Notes under the pieces: model-generated
The model's input: only the letters and a program-made list of their open reading frames with translations
Database searches by the model: none
What the model was told of the DNA's origin: nothing
Made by a program: the position numbers and the translations under genes
In this document: positions 33,070-40,759 of the stretch, in pieces
Position numbering within the stretch: position 1 is the stretch's first letter
Layout of the letters: the number at the start of each line of letters is the position of its first letter
Source: CAYYFX01 sp964571855
GTDB taxonomy: Bacteria; ARS69
Direction: 5' to 3'
Length of the DNA: 64,000 nt
NCBI GenBank assembly: GCA_964571855.1
Contig: CAZNDO010000001.1
Span: 620,001-684,000, forward strand

Positions 33070-33582
33070 CTAGTAGAAGCCGATGCCGACCGTGATCTTC
33101 AGGTCCGGCAGGTCGTCGATGCCCAGCCGCAGCTCGGCGAACCCGTTCTTGTACCCGCCCAGGTCCACCTCTACGCCGCCGAAGAGGTTCACGCCCACCT
33201 CGGTGGTGCTGTCGTCCACGCCGGTCACGCCCTCGGGCACGTCGAAGCTGTAGTAGCCGATGCCGAGGCCGCCGCCGGCGTAAGGCACGGCCGCCGAGCC
33301 GATCGTGAACGAGTACGCCACGTCCGCGTTGAAGATGAACGAGAACAGGTTGTCCCCGAAGCCGAGGTCCGCGGACGGGCGCATGCTCAGGTGCGGTGCG
33401 ATCTCGCCGAGCGTGGCGAAGCCGCCGATCGTGAACTGATCCGGGTCCACGGAGAAGCCCACGCGCGGACCGTACTTGGAGATCTCGAACGGCTTCTCGC
33501 TCTGCGCGGCGGCCGGCAGCGACGCCAGGGCGCCGAGAACGAGCGCGGCCGCCAGGGCCGCGGGGACGCGGGATACGCTCAT
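33070..33582 (-). CDS. Small outer-membrane beta-barrel protein
   Basis: The product is 170 residues with a signal peptide (ends ASLPAAAQS). Strands such as GPRVGFSVDPDQFTIGGF, FIFNADVAYSF and FAELRLGIDDLPDLKITVGIGFY end in an aromatic residue, as expected for insertion by the Bam machinery. The size suggests an eight-stranded OmpA/OmpX-like barrel. The ATG has GGAGGAACC upstream and a clear promoter. Function unknown. Confidence 0.75.
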   Translation of the reverse strand: MSVSRVPAALAAALVLGALASLPAAAQSEKPFEISKYGPRVGFSVDPDQFTIGGFATLGEIAPHLSMRPSADLGFGDNLFSFIFNADVAYSFTIGSAAVPYAGGGLGIGYYSFDVPEGVTGVDDSTTEVGVNLFGGVEVDLGGYKNGFAELRLGIDDLPDLKITVGIGFY

Positions 33583-33633
33583 GGGTTCCTCCGTGGGTGG
33601 GCGAGGGGTCGGACGTCCGATCGGTTCCGTATG

Positions 33634-33662
33634 GGTGTAGCCACTGCCCCGCGACGTGTCAA
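33634..33662 (-). promoter_or_regulatory. Promoter of the small barrel gene
   Basis: On the minus strand a perfect TTGACA (33662-33657), a 17-base spacer and TACACC (33639-33634), about 50 bases before the start codon. Confidence 0.65.
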
Positions 33663-33679
33663 CCGGGACCGTGTGCCGC

Positions 33680-33708
33680 GGGACGGGCCGTCCGCGTTGT
33701 GGGACACT
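33680..33708 (+). promoter_or_regulatory. Possible leaderless promoter of the spermidine-synthase-like gene
   Basis: GGGACG (33680-33685), 17 bases, GACACT (33703-33708), then 6 bases and the ATG at 33715. The boxes are weak but the geometry equals that of the other leaderless genes, and no Shine-Dalgarno is present. Confidence 0.4.
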
Positions 33709-33714
33709 GCGCGC

Positions 33715-36219
33715 ATGTCCACGCTCCTCTACATCCTGGTGTTCGTGTCGGGCGCGGCCGGTCTGCTGTACGAGGTGGTCTGGACCCGCCTGCTCGTCCA
33801 CACGCTCGGGAGCACCGCGCAGGCGGTGGCATCCGTGCTGGCCGCGTTCCTCGGGGGGCTGGCCGTGGGCGCGGTGGTGATCGGCCGGCGGGCGGATCGG
33901 GTCGCCTCGCCGCTGAAGCTGTACGCGGGGCTGGAAGCGGCCATCGCGGTCTGGGCGCTCGTGCTGCCCGCGCTGAGCGACGTCTTCCACCGCCTCGTCC
34001 TCGCGGCGCCGGGGAGTCCCCTGGTGCGCTTCGGCGGCACGTTCGTGCTGCTGCTGCCCGCCACTGCGGCCATGGGCGGGACGATCCCGGTGCTGTGCCG
34101 GCTGGCGGTGATCTCGGACCGTGCGATCGGGCGCCCGGCGGGGCTCCTGTACGCGTGGAACACGTTCGGCGCCACGCTCGGCTGCCTGGCCACCGGGTTC
34201 GTCCTCATCCCCGCGTTCGGGCTGTCGGGAACGCTGCACCTCGGGGCCGCGGCGAACGCGGCGGTGGCCGGCGCGGCGTGGCTGCTGGCGGGTCGCGGAA
34301 GGGCGGCGCGGACCCCGCGGGCCGCGGCCGCCGATGCGGGCGCGTCGCCGCCCGCGGCATCCGCGCTTCCGGCGGCCGGTCGCGTGGTGCTCGCCGCCTT
34401 CGCGCTCTCGGGTCTCACCGCGCTCGGGTACGAGGTCCTGTGGACGCGCGTGCTCGTCTTCTTCGTGAAGTCCGTGACGTACGGGTTCAGCCTGATGCTC
34501 GCCACGTTCCTGGCCGGGCTCGTGGCGGGCAGCGTGGCCGCCGCGCCCCTCGCGGACCGCCGGGGTTTCGCGGCGCGCGCGCTCCCCGCGATCGTGCTGG
34601 CGGCGGGGCTCGTGGCCTTCGCCTCCGTGCGGCTGCTCGTCACGCGCACCGAGATGCTGCGCGCGCTGGCGCCCACGCCGGGCGGCGAACTCGGCGCGCT
34701 GTACGGGCCGCTCGTGTTCCTGGTGCTCGCCACGATCCTGCCCGCGGGCTTCCTGTACGGGACGACGTTCCCGCTGGCGGTGCGCCTCGTGACGGAACGC
34801 GCCGCCGACGCCCCGGGGCGCGTGGGCCTGGCCACCGCCGCGAACACGGCCGGCGCGATCCTCGGCGCGTACCTCGGCGGCTTCGTGCTGCTCCCGCGGC
34901 TCGGCGTGGTCGGCGCGCTGGAGGTGCTGCTCGCGGGGAACGGCATCGCCGCCTTGCTGCTGCTCGCGCGGCTGCCGGGGCGGCGCGCGCGACTCGCGCT
35001 CGGCGCCGGGGTCGTCGCCGTGGTGGCGCTGGCCACGTCGGGCGGGGACTTCTTCGTGCAGCGTCTCGGCGAGATCCGCCCCGGCCGCATGATCCTCGCG
35101 GACGAGGGCGCGGACGTGATCGTCACCGTGTACGAGGAGGCGCCGGAGCGGCCGGGCGAGCCGCCGGTGCGCACGATCTACGTGAACGGCAGCTCGTACA
35201 CCGGTTCGCGCTTCTTCGCGCGCCGGTACATGAAGACCATGGGGCACCTGCCCCTCCTGATCGCCGCGGAGAACCGGAAGGCGCTCGTGATCTGCCTCGG
35301 CACCGGGATGACGCTGTCGGCCCTCGCGCGGCACGAGGATCTGGAGCGCGTGGCGTGCGCGGAGCTGTCACCGGGGGTGGTGCGCGCCCTGCCGCTGTTC
35401 GACGCGGTGAACGACCGCGTGGCGCAGCGGGACGACGTGGAGATCCACGTCGGGGACGGCCGGCACTGGCTCCAGACCGATGCGGACACGTGGGACGTGA
35501 TCACGCTGGAGCCGCCGCCACCGCTGAACGCCGGCGTCGGCGACCTGTACTCGCGCGAGTTCTACGCGCTGTGCCGCGAGCGCCTGGCCCCGGGCGGCGT
35601 GCTGTGCCAGTGGTTCCCGATGCATAGCCAGACCGCCGAGGAGTTCCGTATGGGGCTCGCGTCGTTCGTGGATGTGTTCCCGGACGCGTCGCTGTGGCTG
35701 CCGGTGGGGCGCAACGCGGTGGGCATCGGGATCAGGGAGGGCGCGGCGCCGTGGACGTTCGAGCGGTTTGCCGCGCGCTTCGCCGCGCCCGGCGTGCGCG
35801 AGGGCCTCTCGGAGATCGGCTTCGAGACCCCGGAGGCGCTGCTCGCCACCCACGTGCTGGATGCCGCGGGGATCCGCGCGTTCGTGGGCGCGGCACCGCT
35901 CGTCACGGACGACCGTCCGCGTCTCGAGTTCCACGACCTCGCGCAGGCGGGCCGGCGCTTCCCCGCCGGCGAGCTGCTGCGGGACATGATGGCGCTGCGC
36001 ACGCCGGGGAACACGTGGCTCGAAGCCCAGGGGCGCGGCGCGGGAATCGACGACGCGGCCTGGACGAGGACCTTCGCCGCGCTCGACGAGTTCTGGCGCG
36101 GCGCATGGCTCTTCGAGCAGCGGCGCGTGGACGAGGCGGCGGCGGCGTGGCAGCAGGCCGCGCGGATCGAGCCCGCGAATGCGTACTACCGGTCCATCGT
36201 GGGCGGCGGCGCGGAGTAG
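33715..36219 (+). CDS. Multi-helix membrane protein fused to a spermidine-synthase-like domain
   Basis: The product is 834 residues. Residues 1-450 contain about fourteen hydrophobic helices in two similar halves, each starting with a GL.YEVVWTR or ALGYEVLWTR motif. Residues 490-700 form a Rossmann domain like spermidine synthase: KALVICLGTGMTLSAL (SAM-type loop), VACAELSPGVV, VHVGDGRHWL-type acidic segment and DVITLEPPPP, where bona fide enzymes have DxxxxDxxDP. The last 100 residues include a TPR-like helix pair. Such fusions are widespread but uncharacterised; polyamine synthesis is not assured because the usual active-site Asp motif differs. Confidence 0.82.
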   Translation: MSTLLYILVFVSGAAGLLYEVVWTRLLVHTLGSTAQAVASVLAAFLGGLAVGAVVIGRRADRVASPLKLYAGLEAAIAVWALVLPALSDVFHRLVLAAPGSPLVRFGGTFVLLLPATAAMGGTIPVLCRLAVISDRAIGRPAGLLYAWNTFGATLGCLATGFVLIPAFGLSGTLHLGAAANAAVAGAAWLLAGRGRAARTPRAAAADAGASPPAASALPAAGRVVLAAFALSGLTALGYEVLWTRVLVFFVKSVTYGFSLMLATFLAGLVAGSVAAAPLADRRGFAARALPAIVLAAGLVAFASVRLLVTRTEMLRALAPTPGGELGALYGPLVFLVLATILPAGFLYGTTFPLAVRLVTERAADAPGRVGLATAANTAGAILGAYLGGFVLLPRLGVVGALEVLLAGNGIAALLLLARLPGRRARLALGAGVVAVVALATSGGDFFVQRLGEIRPGRMILADEGADVIVTVYEEAPERPGEPPVRTIYVNGSSYTGSRFFARRYMKTMGHLPLLIAAENRKALVICLGTGMTLSALARHEDLERVACAELSPGVVRALPLFDAVNDRVAQRDDVEIHVGDGRHWLQTDADTWDVITLEPPPPLNAGVGDLYSREFYALCRERLAPGGVLCQWFPMHSQTAEEFRMGLASFVDVFPDASLWLPVGRNAVGIGIREGAAPWTFERFAARFAAPGVREGLSEIGFETPEALLATHVLDAAGIRAFVGAAPLVTDDRPRLEFHDLAQAGRRFPAGELLRDMMALRTPGNTWLEAQGRGAGIDDAAWTRTFAALDEFWRGAWLFEQRRVDEAAAAWQQAARIEPANAYYRSIVGGGAE

Positions 36220-36220
36220 C

Positions 36221-37942
36221 CTACTCCGGCGGCAGGCCGGGGTCCGGCATCTCCGGCTCCGGGATGTCCGGCATGTCGGGCATGTCCGGCTCCGGGACGT
36301 CCGGCGCGGGCGGCACGACGTCGCCGTCGGCCGGCGGCGGCGCGATCGGATCCGCGCCCGGCAGCAGGCCCGGAAGCAGCGGCGCCTGGCCCGGGGTCTC
36401 GCCGAAGTCGTACTCCTGCGGCGGGTCGCCCTCGCCCAGCAGCTTGATTTCCACGCGCCCGTCGCCCGCGCCCTCGTCCGGCGAGTAGCCCTTCGCCACG
36501 AGGTTGTTCGCTCCCATCTCGTAGAAGTTCTCGAGGAAGTACAGGCGGATGCTGTTCGCGCGCCGCTGCGCCAGGTCCGCGGGCTCGCCGCGCGTCCCGT
36601 GCACGCCCACCTCGATGCGACGTGGCGCCTCGCGGCTGCCCGTCCACTTCTCGACGAGACGCGCCACGCGGTTCAGCGAGCGGTAGGACGTGGGCACGAT
36701 CTCCGCGCTGCCGCCCTCGAACCGCACGTTCTCCACCGGGATGGGCTGGCCGCGCAGCAGCGCGTCCTCCACCGGATCCACGGAGCATCCGCGCGAATCC
36801 ACGGCCGCGCCGAGCGGCGTGTCCGTGCACTGGTCGATGCCGTCGAGCACGCCGTCCTCGTCCGTGTCGGAGTGGCGGCCGAGGTCGTCCACGACGGCGC
36901 CCGGAGGCGTGCCGTCATCCTGGTCGATGCCGTCGAGCACGCCGTCCCCGTCGATGTCGCTCGGGCAGCCCAGCCGATCCACGGTGGCCCCGGTCGGCGT
37001 GTCGCCGCACTCGTCGAGGCCGTCGAAGATGCCGTCTCCGTCGGAGTCGATGCCGCAGCCCTTCGCGTCGACCACCACGTTCGGCGCGGTGGTGGGACAG
37101 TCGTCGAAGCGCGTGGCGACGCCGTCGCCGTCGCCGTCCTTCCAGGCCCAGCCGAACGGGAAGGACACGCTCACGCTGAGCGCGAGGTTGTGGGTCCAGC
37201 GCTTGCCGCGGAACTCCACCGGGCTGAACGGCTCGCGGCCGGGCACGCCGTCCAGGCCGCCGCCGGTGGACCAGTCGAACTGCGCGGCAATGAGGCCGGC
37301 GTCCGGGTCGTCGCGCGGAAGGTCGTCCGGACGCATGACCATGTCGCGGATGTCCAGGCGGATGGACGCGCCGTCCTGGCGCATGTACTTGATGCCGCCG
37401 CCGAACTCGCCGAACAGGCCGGAGAACGCGCTGGGCGGGGTGGCGTCCCTGTTCGAGAAGTCCCAGAGGTAGCCGCCCCCGAGGCTCACGAAGGGGCGCA
37501 GCTTCCGGTCCGAGAGATGGAACAGCATGGAGCCGCCGAACGAGAGGAGGTCCGAGCCCGTGGCCTGCTCGCGCGAGGACGTCACGAGGTTGTTGATCAC
37601 GACGCCCACCGGGAAGCCGCCCGCGTTGTACACGGGCTGCGCGGTGTACGACTCCACGCGGCCGAGCGGGACGACCTGCTTCTGGCGGAAGGCCCACGCG
37701 AGGTGGCCCTCGAACGCCCAGCTCTCCGAGTTGTTGACCGTGCCGCGGATGCCGGCAAGGGGCGAGCCGTCCGGGTAGCTCGTGTTCCCGTCGGGGAGGA
37801 ACCAACCGACCAGCGGCTGGACCTCGAAGATGCGCTCGTGAACCACTTCGCCGGCGGGGAGGTAGTACTGCGCGGATGCCGTGACGGGAATCGCGAGCGC
37901 GAGCGCGACCATTCCCAGCCGGGCGAGGTTCACTGGCGTCAT
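36221..37942 (-). CDS. OmpA-family outer-membrane protein with thrombospondin type 3 repeats
   Basis: The product is 573 residues. After a signal peptide (1-24) there is a barrel of about 250 residues. Then come TSP3 calcium-binding repeats (DGDGDGVATRFDDCP, DSDGDGIFDGLDECGDTP, DIDGDGVLDGIDQ, DTDEDGVLDGIDQCTDTP). A peptidoglycan-binding OmpA-C-like domain follows (VRFEGGSAEIVPTSYRSLNR; RRANSIRLYFLENFYEMGA). The tail is an unusual Pro/Asp/Met string (EPDMPDMPDIPEPEMPDP). It likely anchors the outer membrane to the cell wall. Its stop is one base from the stop of the convergent gene. Confidence 0.85.
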   Translation of the reverse strand: MTPVNLARLGMVALALAIPVTASAQYYLPAGEVVHERIFEVQPLVGWFLPDGNTSYPDGSPLAGIRGTVNNSESWAFEGHLAWAFRQKQVVPLGRVESYTAQPVYNAGGFPVGVVINNLVTSSREQATGSDLLSFGGSMLFHLSDRKLRPFVSLGGGYLWDFSNRDATPPSAFSGLFGEFGGGIKYMRQDGASIRLDIRDMVMRPDDLPRDDPDAGLIAAQFDWSTGGGLDGVPGREPFSPVEFRGKRWTHNLALSVSVSFPFGWAWKDGDGDGVATRFDDCPTTAPNVVVDAKGCGIDSDGDGIFDGLDECGDTPTGATVDRLGCPSDIDGDGVLDGIDQDDGTPPGAVVDDLGRHSDTDEDGVLDGIDQCTDTPLGAAVDSRGCSVDPVEDALLRGQPIPVENVRFEGGSAEIVPTSYRSLNRVARLVEKWTGSREAPRRIEVGVHGTRGEPADLAQRRANSIRLYFLENFYEMGANNLVAKGYSPDEGAGDGRVEIKLLGEGDPPQEYDFGETPGQAPLLPGLLPGADPIAPPPADGDVVPPAPDVPEPDMPDMPDIPEPEMPDPGLPPE

Positions 37943-38050
37943 CTCCGTCGTCCGGCACCCCGGATCCCGCCCGCGGGGCGGGTCGCGCGCGGCCGCTGGA
38001 GCCGCACAACCGCCCGTCTTCCCGTGATTTCCGGGGGACGGGGAATCGAG

Positions 38051-38079
38051 AATTTGCCCCAGGAGGGGGCGGTTGTCAA
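38051..38079 (-). promoter_or_regulatory. Promoter of the OmpA/TSP3 gene
   Basis: On the minus strand a perfect TTGACA (38079-38074), a 17-base spacer and CAAATT (38056-38051). The leader to the ATG at 37942 is about 100 bases. Confidence 0.6.
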
Positions 38080-38176
38080 CGCGCGGTCCGGGGGTTCCGC
38101 GCGTCCCGCCGGCGGGGCCTGACTTCGATCATGCCGGCGCTCGACACGGCACTCGGCACGGTGTTCGGCCCGCGGC

Positions 38177-38473
38177 TCAGCCCGCCGCCTCGGAGTGCCG
38201 CGCCATGTCCCCGTTCTGCGCCGCCAACTCCTCGTCGTACGCCGCGAGCACGACGCCTTCCAGGTACTCGCGCGTCTCGCGGTTGATCGGATGCGCGATG
38301 TCCTGGAACGTGCCGTCGCGCTTGCGCCGCGCGGGCATGGCGACGAAGCGCCCGTCCGCGCCCTGGATGACCTTCAGGCCCCGAATCACGAACTCGTCAT
38401 CGAGCGTGATGGAAACGAAAGCCTTCAAGACGTCCTCGTCTTGAAGGCTGACGCGCACCTCGGTGATCTCCAT
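38177..38473 (-). CDS. spoVG: SpoVG-family RNA/DNA-binding regulator
   Basis: The product is 98 residues and matches SpoVG along its length: MEITEVRVSLQDED start, KAFVSITLDDEFVIRGLKVI, then FVAMPARRKRDGTFQDIAHP and INRETREYLEGVVL. In Firmicutes SpoVG affects septation and binds nucleic acid; in other phyla it is a general regulator. The ATG has GGAGGAGGGG upstream and the gene has its own promoter. It stands alone, upstream of the OmpA/TSP3 gene on the same strand. Confidence 0.95.
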   Translation of the reverse strand: MEITEVRVSLQDEDVLKAFVSITLDDEFVIRGLKVIQGADGRFVAMPARRKRDGTFQDIAHPINRETREYLEGVVLAAYDEELAAQNGDMARHSEAAG

Positions 38474-38508
38474 GACCCCTCCTCCACATCCTCCCGACCG
38501 CGGCGCGA

Positions 38509-38537
38509 AGTATCCCGGAACTTGCGGAGGGTATCAA
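38509..38537 (-). promoter_or_regulatory. Promoter of spoVG
   Basis: On the minus strand TTGATA (38537-38532), a 17-base spacer and GATACT (38514-38509), 36 bases before the start codon. Confidence 0.65.
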
Positions 38538-38626
38538 CGCCTTATTGGGGGCCAAGTTGGGCGATTCCGGGGAGGTCCGGGCGGGGGTGCGCGGCTGTCG
38601 GCCCGAGCCGACGAAGGGCGACGGCC

Positions 38627-38674
38627 GACCGGCGACCGGCGACCGGCGGGCGGGGGGCGCGGGGCGCGGGGCGC
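38627..38674. repeat. Two adjoining heptanucleotide repeats
   Basis: GACCGGC is repeated three times (38627-38647), followed after six bases by GGGGCGC three times (38654-38674). Both have period 7 and lie upstream of the spoVG promoter. Confidence 0.75.
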
Positions 38675-38745
38675 GGTGCTGCGTTCGCTCGGCGCGGGCG
38701 CGCGGGTGCGGTGCCGTGCGGGCGCGGATCAGCAGGGGATCGGCC

Positions 38746-38778
38746 GGGCGCCGGCCGCGGTCGGCCGCCCCGGCGCCC
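38746..38778 (-). terminator. Hairpin after the dehydrogenase gene
   Basis: GGGCGCCGG (38746-38754) pairs with CCGGCGCCC (38770-38778) across a GC-rich loop, 12 bases past the stop codon at 38790. No T tract. Confidence 0.45.
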
Positions 38779-38789
38779 CCCGGCTTTCC

Positions 38790-39974
38790 CTAGGCTCCGA
38801 CCGGGCGCAGCACCTTGCCGGCGATCGCGTCGCCGCAGGCGGAGCAGGAGACGCCCTTGCCGTCCGCGGCCAGGTCGTATGTGACGGCACGGCCCTCCTG
38901 GAGCACGGCGGCGACCGCGGCTTCGACCGCGTTGCCCGACTCCACGAGACGCCGGTCGTCGTGCCGGCGGCCGAGCCACTCGAGCAGCATCCGCAGCGCG
39001 AGGATGGCCGCGATGGGGTTCGCCTTGTTCCGGCCGGCGTGCCGCGGCGCGCTGCCGTGGATCGGCTCGAACATGCCGTGGCGCTCGCCGATGTTGCCGC
39101 CCGCGGCCACGCCCATGCCGCCCTGCGTGGAGCTGCCGAGATCGGAGATCACGTCGCCCACCAGGTTCGGGGCCACGACCACGTCGAACCACTCCGGGTT
39201 GCGGACCTGCCACATGCAGAACGCATCGAAGTACGCGGTGTCGCGCTCGACGTCCGGGTACTCGGCGGCGCCGACGCTCTCGAACAGGTCGCGGAAGTAC
39301 CGGTGCGCGCCGATGATGTTCGACTTCTCCACGCACGTGACCTTCGGCGCGCGCTTCGCGGCCGAGCCCGCGCGGTCCGCCGCGCGGCGCCGCGCGAGCT
39401 CGAACGCGTAGCGCACGATGCGCGTGGCGCGCGCCTCGGTGATGCGGATGGGCGTCTCGCGCCCGGGGCCGCCGCGCTCCGCGGGGACGTCATGCGTCTC
39501 GCCGGTGTACGCGTCCTCGGTGTTCTCGCGCACGACGACGTAGTCCACGAGACCCGGCTCCCACACCTGCAGCATCTTCCCGTGCACCTTGTGGCGCACG
39601 CCCGGGTACAGTTTCACCGGGCGCACGTTCGCGAAGAGATCCAGGCGCAGCCGGTTCCCGATCACCTGCGCGTAGCCGGCGAGCTGCGCGGTGGGATACG
39701 GATCGCCCGGCTTCGTGAACACGGGCTTGCCGTCCACCTCGTGGCCGACGGCGCCGAGCAGGATGGCGTCGGCCGCCTCGCACTTCTCGAAGCTGCCGTC
39801 CGGCCACTCCACGCCGTGCTCCGCGTAGTAGTGCCCGCCGCATTCGATCTCCTCGAGCCGGAAGTCCACGCCGGAGGTCTCGCGCACCGCATCGAGGACC
39901 TTCAGCGCTTCGGCCGTGACCTCGACACCGATGCCGTCGCCGGGGAGAACCGTGAGGGAGTACGTCTGCTTCAT
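38790..39974 (-). CDS. Isopropylmalate/isocitrate dehydrogenase family enzyme
   Basis: The product is 394 residues, somewhat longer than LeuB (about 350). Family motifs are complete: LPGDGIGVEVTAEALKVL at the start, LFANVRPVKLYPGV, VVRENTEDAYTGE, and NLVGDVISDLGSSTQGGMG with the metal-binding Asp residues, then EPIHGSAPRHAG. These enzymes oxidise a 2-hydroxy acid with NAD(P)+ and decarboxylate it; 3-isopropylmalate, isocitrate or tartrate are possible substrates. A short SCSACGD near the C-terminus is unusual. The ATG has GAGGATC upstream. No leu genes adjoin it, so its pathway cannot be read from context. Confidence 0.85.
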   Translation of the reverse strand: MKQTYSLTVLPGDGIGVEVTAEALKVLDAVRETSGVDFRLEEIECGGHYYAEHGVEWPDGSFEKCEAADAILLGAVGHEVDGKPVFTKPGDPYPTAQLAGYAQVIGNRLRLDLFANVRPVKLYPGVRHKVHGKMLQVWEPGLVDYVVVRENTEDAYTGETHDVPAERGGPGRETPIRITEARATRIVRYAFELARRRAADRAGSAAKRAPKVTCVEKSNIIGAHRYFRDLFESVGAAEYPDVERDTAYFDAFCMWQVRNPEWFDVVVAPNLVGDVISDLGSSTQGGMGVAAGGNIGERHGMFEPIHGSAPRHAGRNKANPIAAILALRMLLEWLGRRHDDRRLVESGNAVEAAVAAVLQEGRAVTYDLAADGKGVSCSACGDAIAGKVLRPVGA

Positions 39975-40056
39975 CCGGGATCCTCGATTGCGTACGGAGC
40001 GCGCCGCGCGGTGGAATTTCGGGGGCCGGGCTCCAACTTCGCCCGTTTCAAGCACT

Positions 40057-40171
40057 TGGGGATAAGCCCACCCGCGCGGGGGAAGGAACCTCGTCCAAGT
40101 GACGATTCTTCAACATGTTGCCCGGTTCTCCGGGGAGAGACCGGGCTTTTCCACTTATCCACTTATCCACA
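40057..40171. promoter_or_regulatory. Cluster of DnaA boxes
   Basis: TGGGGATAA (40057-40065, minus-strand TTATCCCCA), then TTTTCCACT (40147), TTATCCACT (40155-40163) and the perfect consensus TTATCCACA (40163-40171), the last two overlapping by one base. It lies between the dehydrogenase and bactofilin genes, about 8 kb from dnaA. It could be part of the origin, a DnaA titration site or a DnaA-controlled promoter. Confidence 0.6.
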
Positions 40172-40207
40172 TCGTGCCGCCGGAACGCGCGGCGGCGCCG
40201 AAGGGTG

Positions 40208-40235
40208 GGGGCGTCCGGCCGTGACCGGACGCCCC
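40208..40235 (-). terminator. GC hairpin after the bactofilin gene
   Basis: A perfect 11-base-pair stem (GGGGCGTCCGG with CCGGACGCCCC) and 6-base loop, 10 bases past the bactofilin stop. No T tract. Confidence 0.65.
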
Positions 40236-40245
40236 GTAGGGCGGG

Positions 40246-40725
40246 CTACTGGCCGATCTTGCAGTTGCCCGAGTACTGCACGCCATCCTCCATGACCATG
40301 TTCTTGGCGTGGACGTCGGCCTCGACGCGGCTCCCGGTCTGCATCTCGACACGGTCGCTCGCCTCGATCTTGCCGTTGAAGCGGCCGTTGAGCACGGCGC
40401 GGCGCGTGCGCAGCGTGGCCTTCACCTGGCCGGTCTTGCCGACCACGATGCTGTCCGTGGCCTCGAGGTTCCCGTCCGCCTGGCCCTCGATCCGCATCGT
40501 GCCCTGGATCTGCGCCTTGCCGGTGAACGAGGTGCCGTCGGCGAGGAACGTCCCCGCGGCCGCGGCGCCCGCTGTGACGGTCTCCGTGGCCGTGGCGGTC
40601 GCCGTGTGGCTGTGGGACGGCGTGGTGCTGTAGGACGGTGTGGTGTTCTCCGGCGCGTACGGCGGCGGCGATGCCGGCGACGTGGCCGGGGTGTAGTCGC
40701 GCTCGTTTCCCTTCTTGTTGAACAT
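40246..40725 (-). CDS. Bactofilin cytoskeletal protein
   Basis: The product is 159 residues. A Thr/Ser/Pro-rich N-terminal tail (residues 10-55) precedes a single polymer-forming DUF583 beta-helix: FLADGTSFTGKAQIQGTMRI, EGQADGNLEATDSIVVGKTG, VKATLRTRRAVLNGRFNGKI and VEADVHAKNMVMEDG. Bactofilins form stable membrane-associated filaments that position enzymes or DNA-segregation proteins. The ATG has GGAAGGGG upstream. It lies 34 bases behind the M23 peptidase gene, the frequent bactofilin-peptidase pairing, and close to parAB. Confidence 0.93.
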   Translation of the reverse strand: MFNKKGNERDYTPATSPASPPPYAPENTTPSYSTTPSHSHTATATATETVTAGAAAAGTFLADGTSFTGKAQIQGTMRIEGQADGNLEATDSIVVGKTGQVKATLRTRRAVLNGRFNGKIEASDRVEMQTGSRVEADVHAKNMVMEDGVQYSGNCKIGQ

Positions 40726-40759
40726 CGCGGTCCCCTTCCGGGCGGTTGGGCCTCCCCCG

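Larger units (their letters stand above)
38474..38789. other. 316-base interval between the dehydrogenase and spoVG
   Basis: It contains the spoVG promoter near 38509-38537, two adjoining 7-base tandem repeats, and a hairpin after the dehydrogenase gene. I see no gene. Confidence 0.5.
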
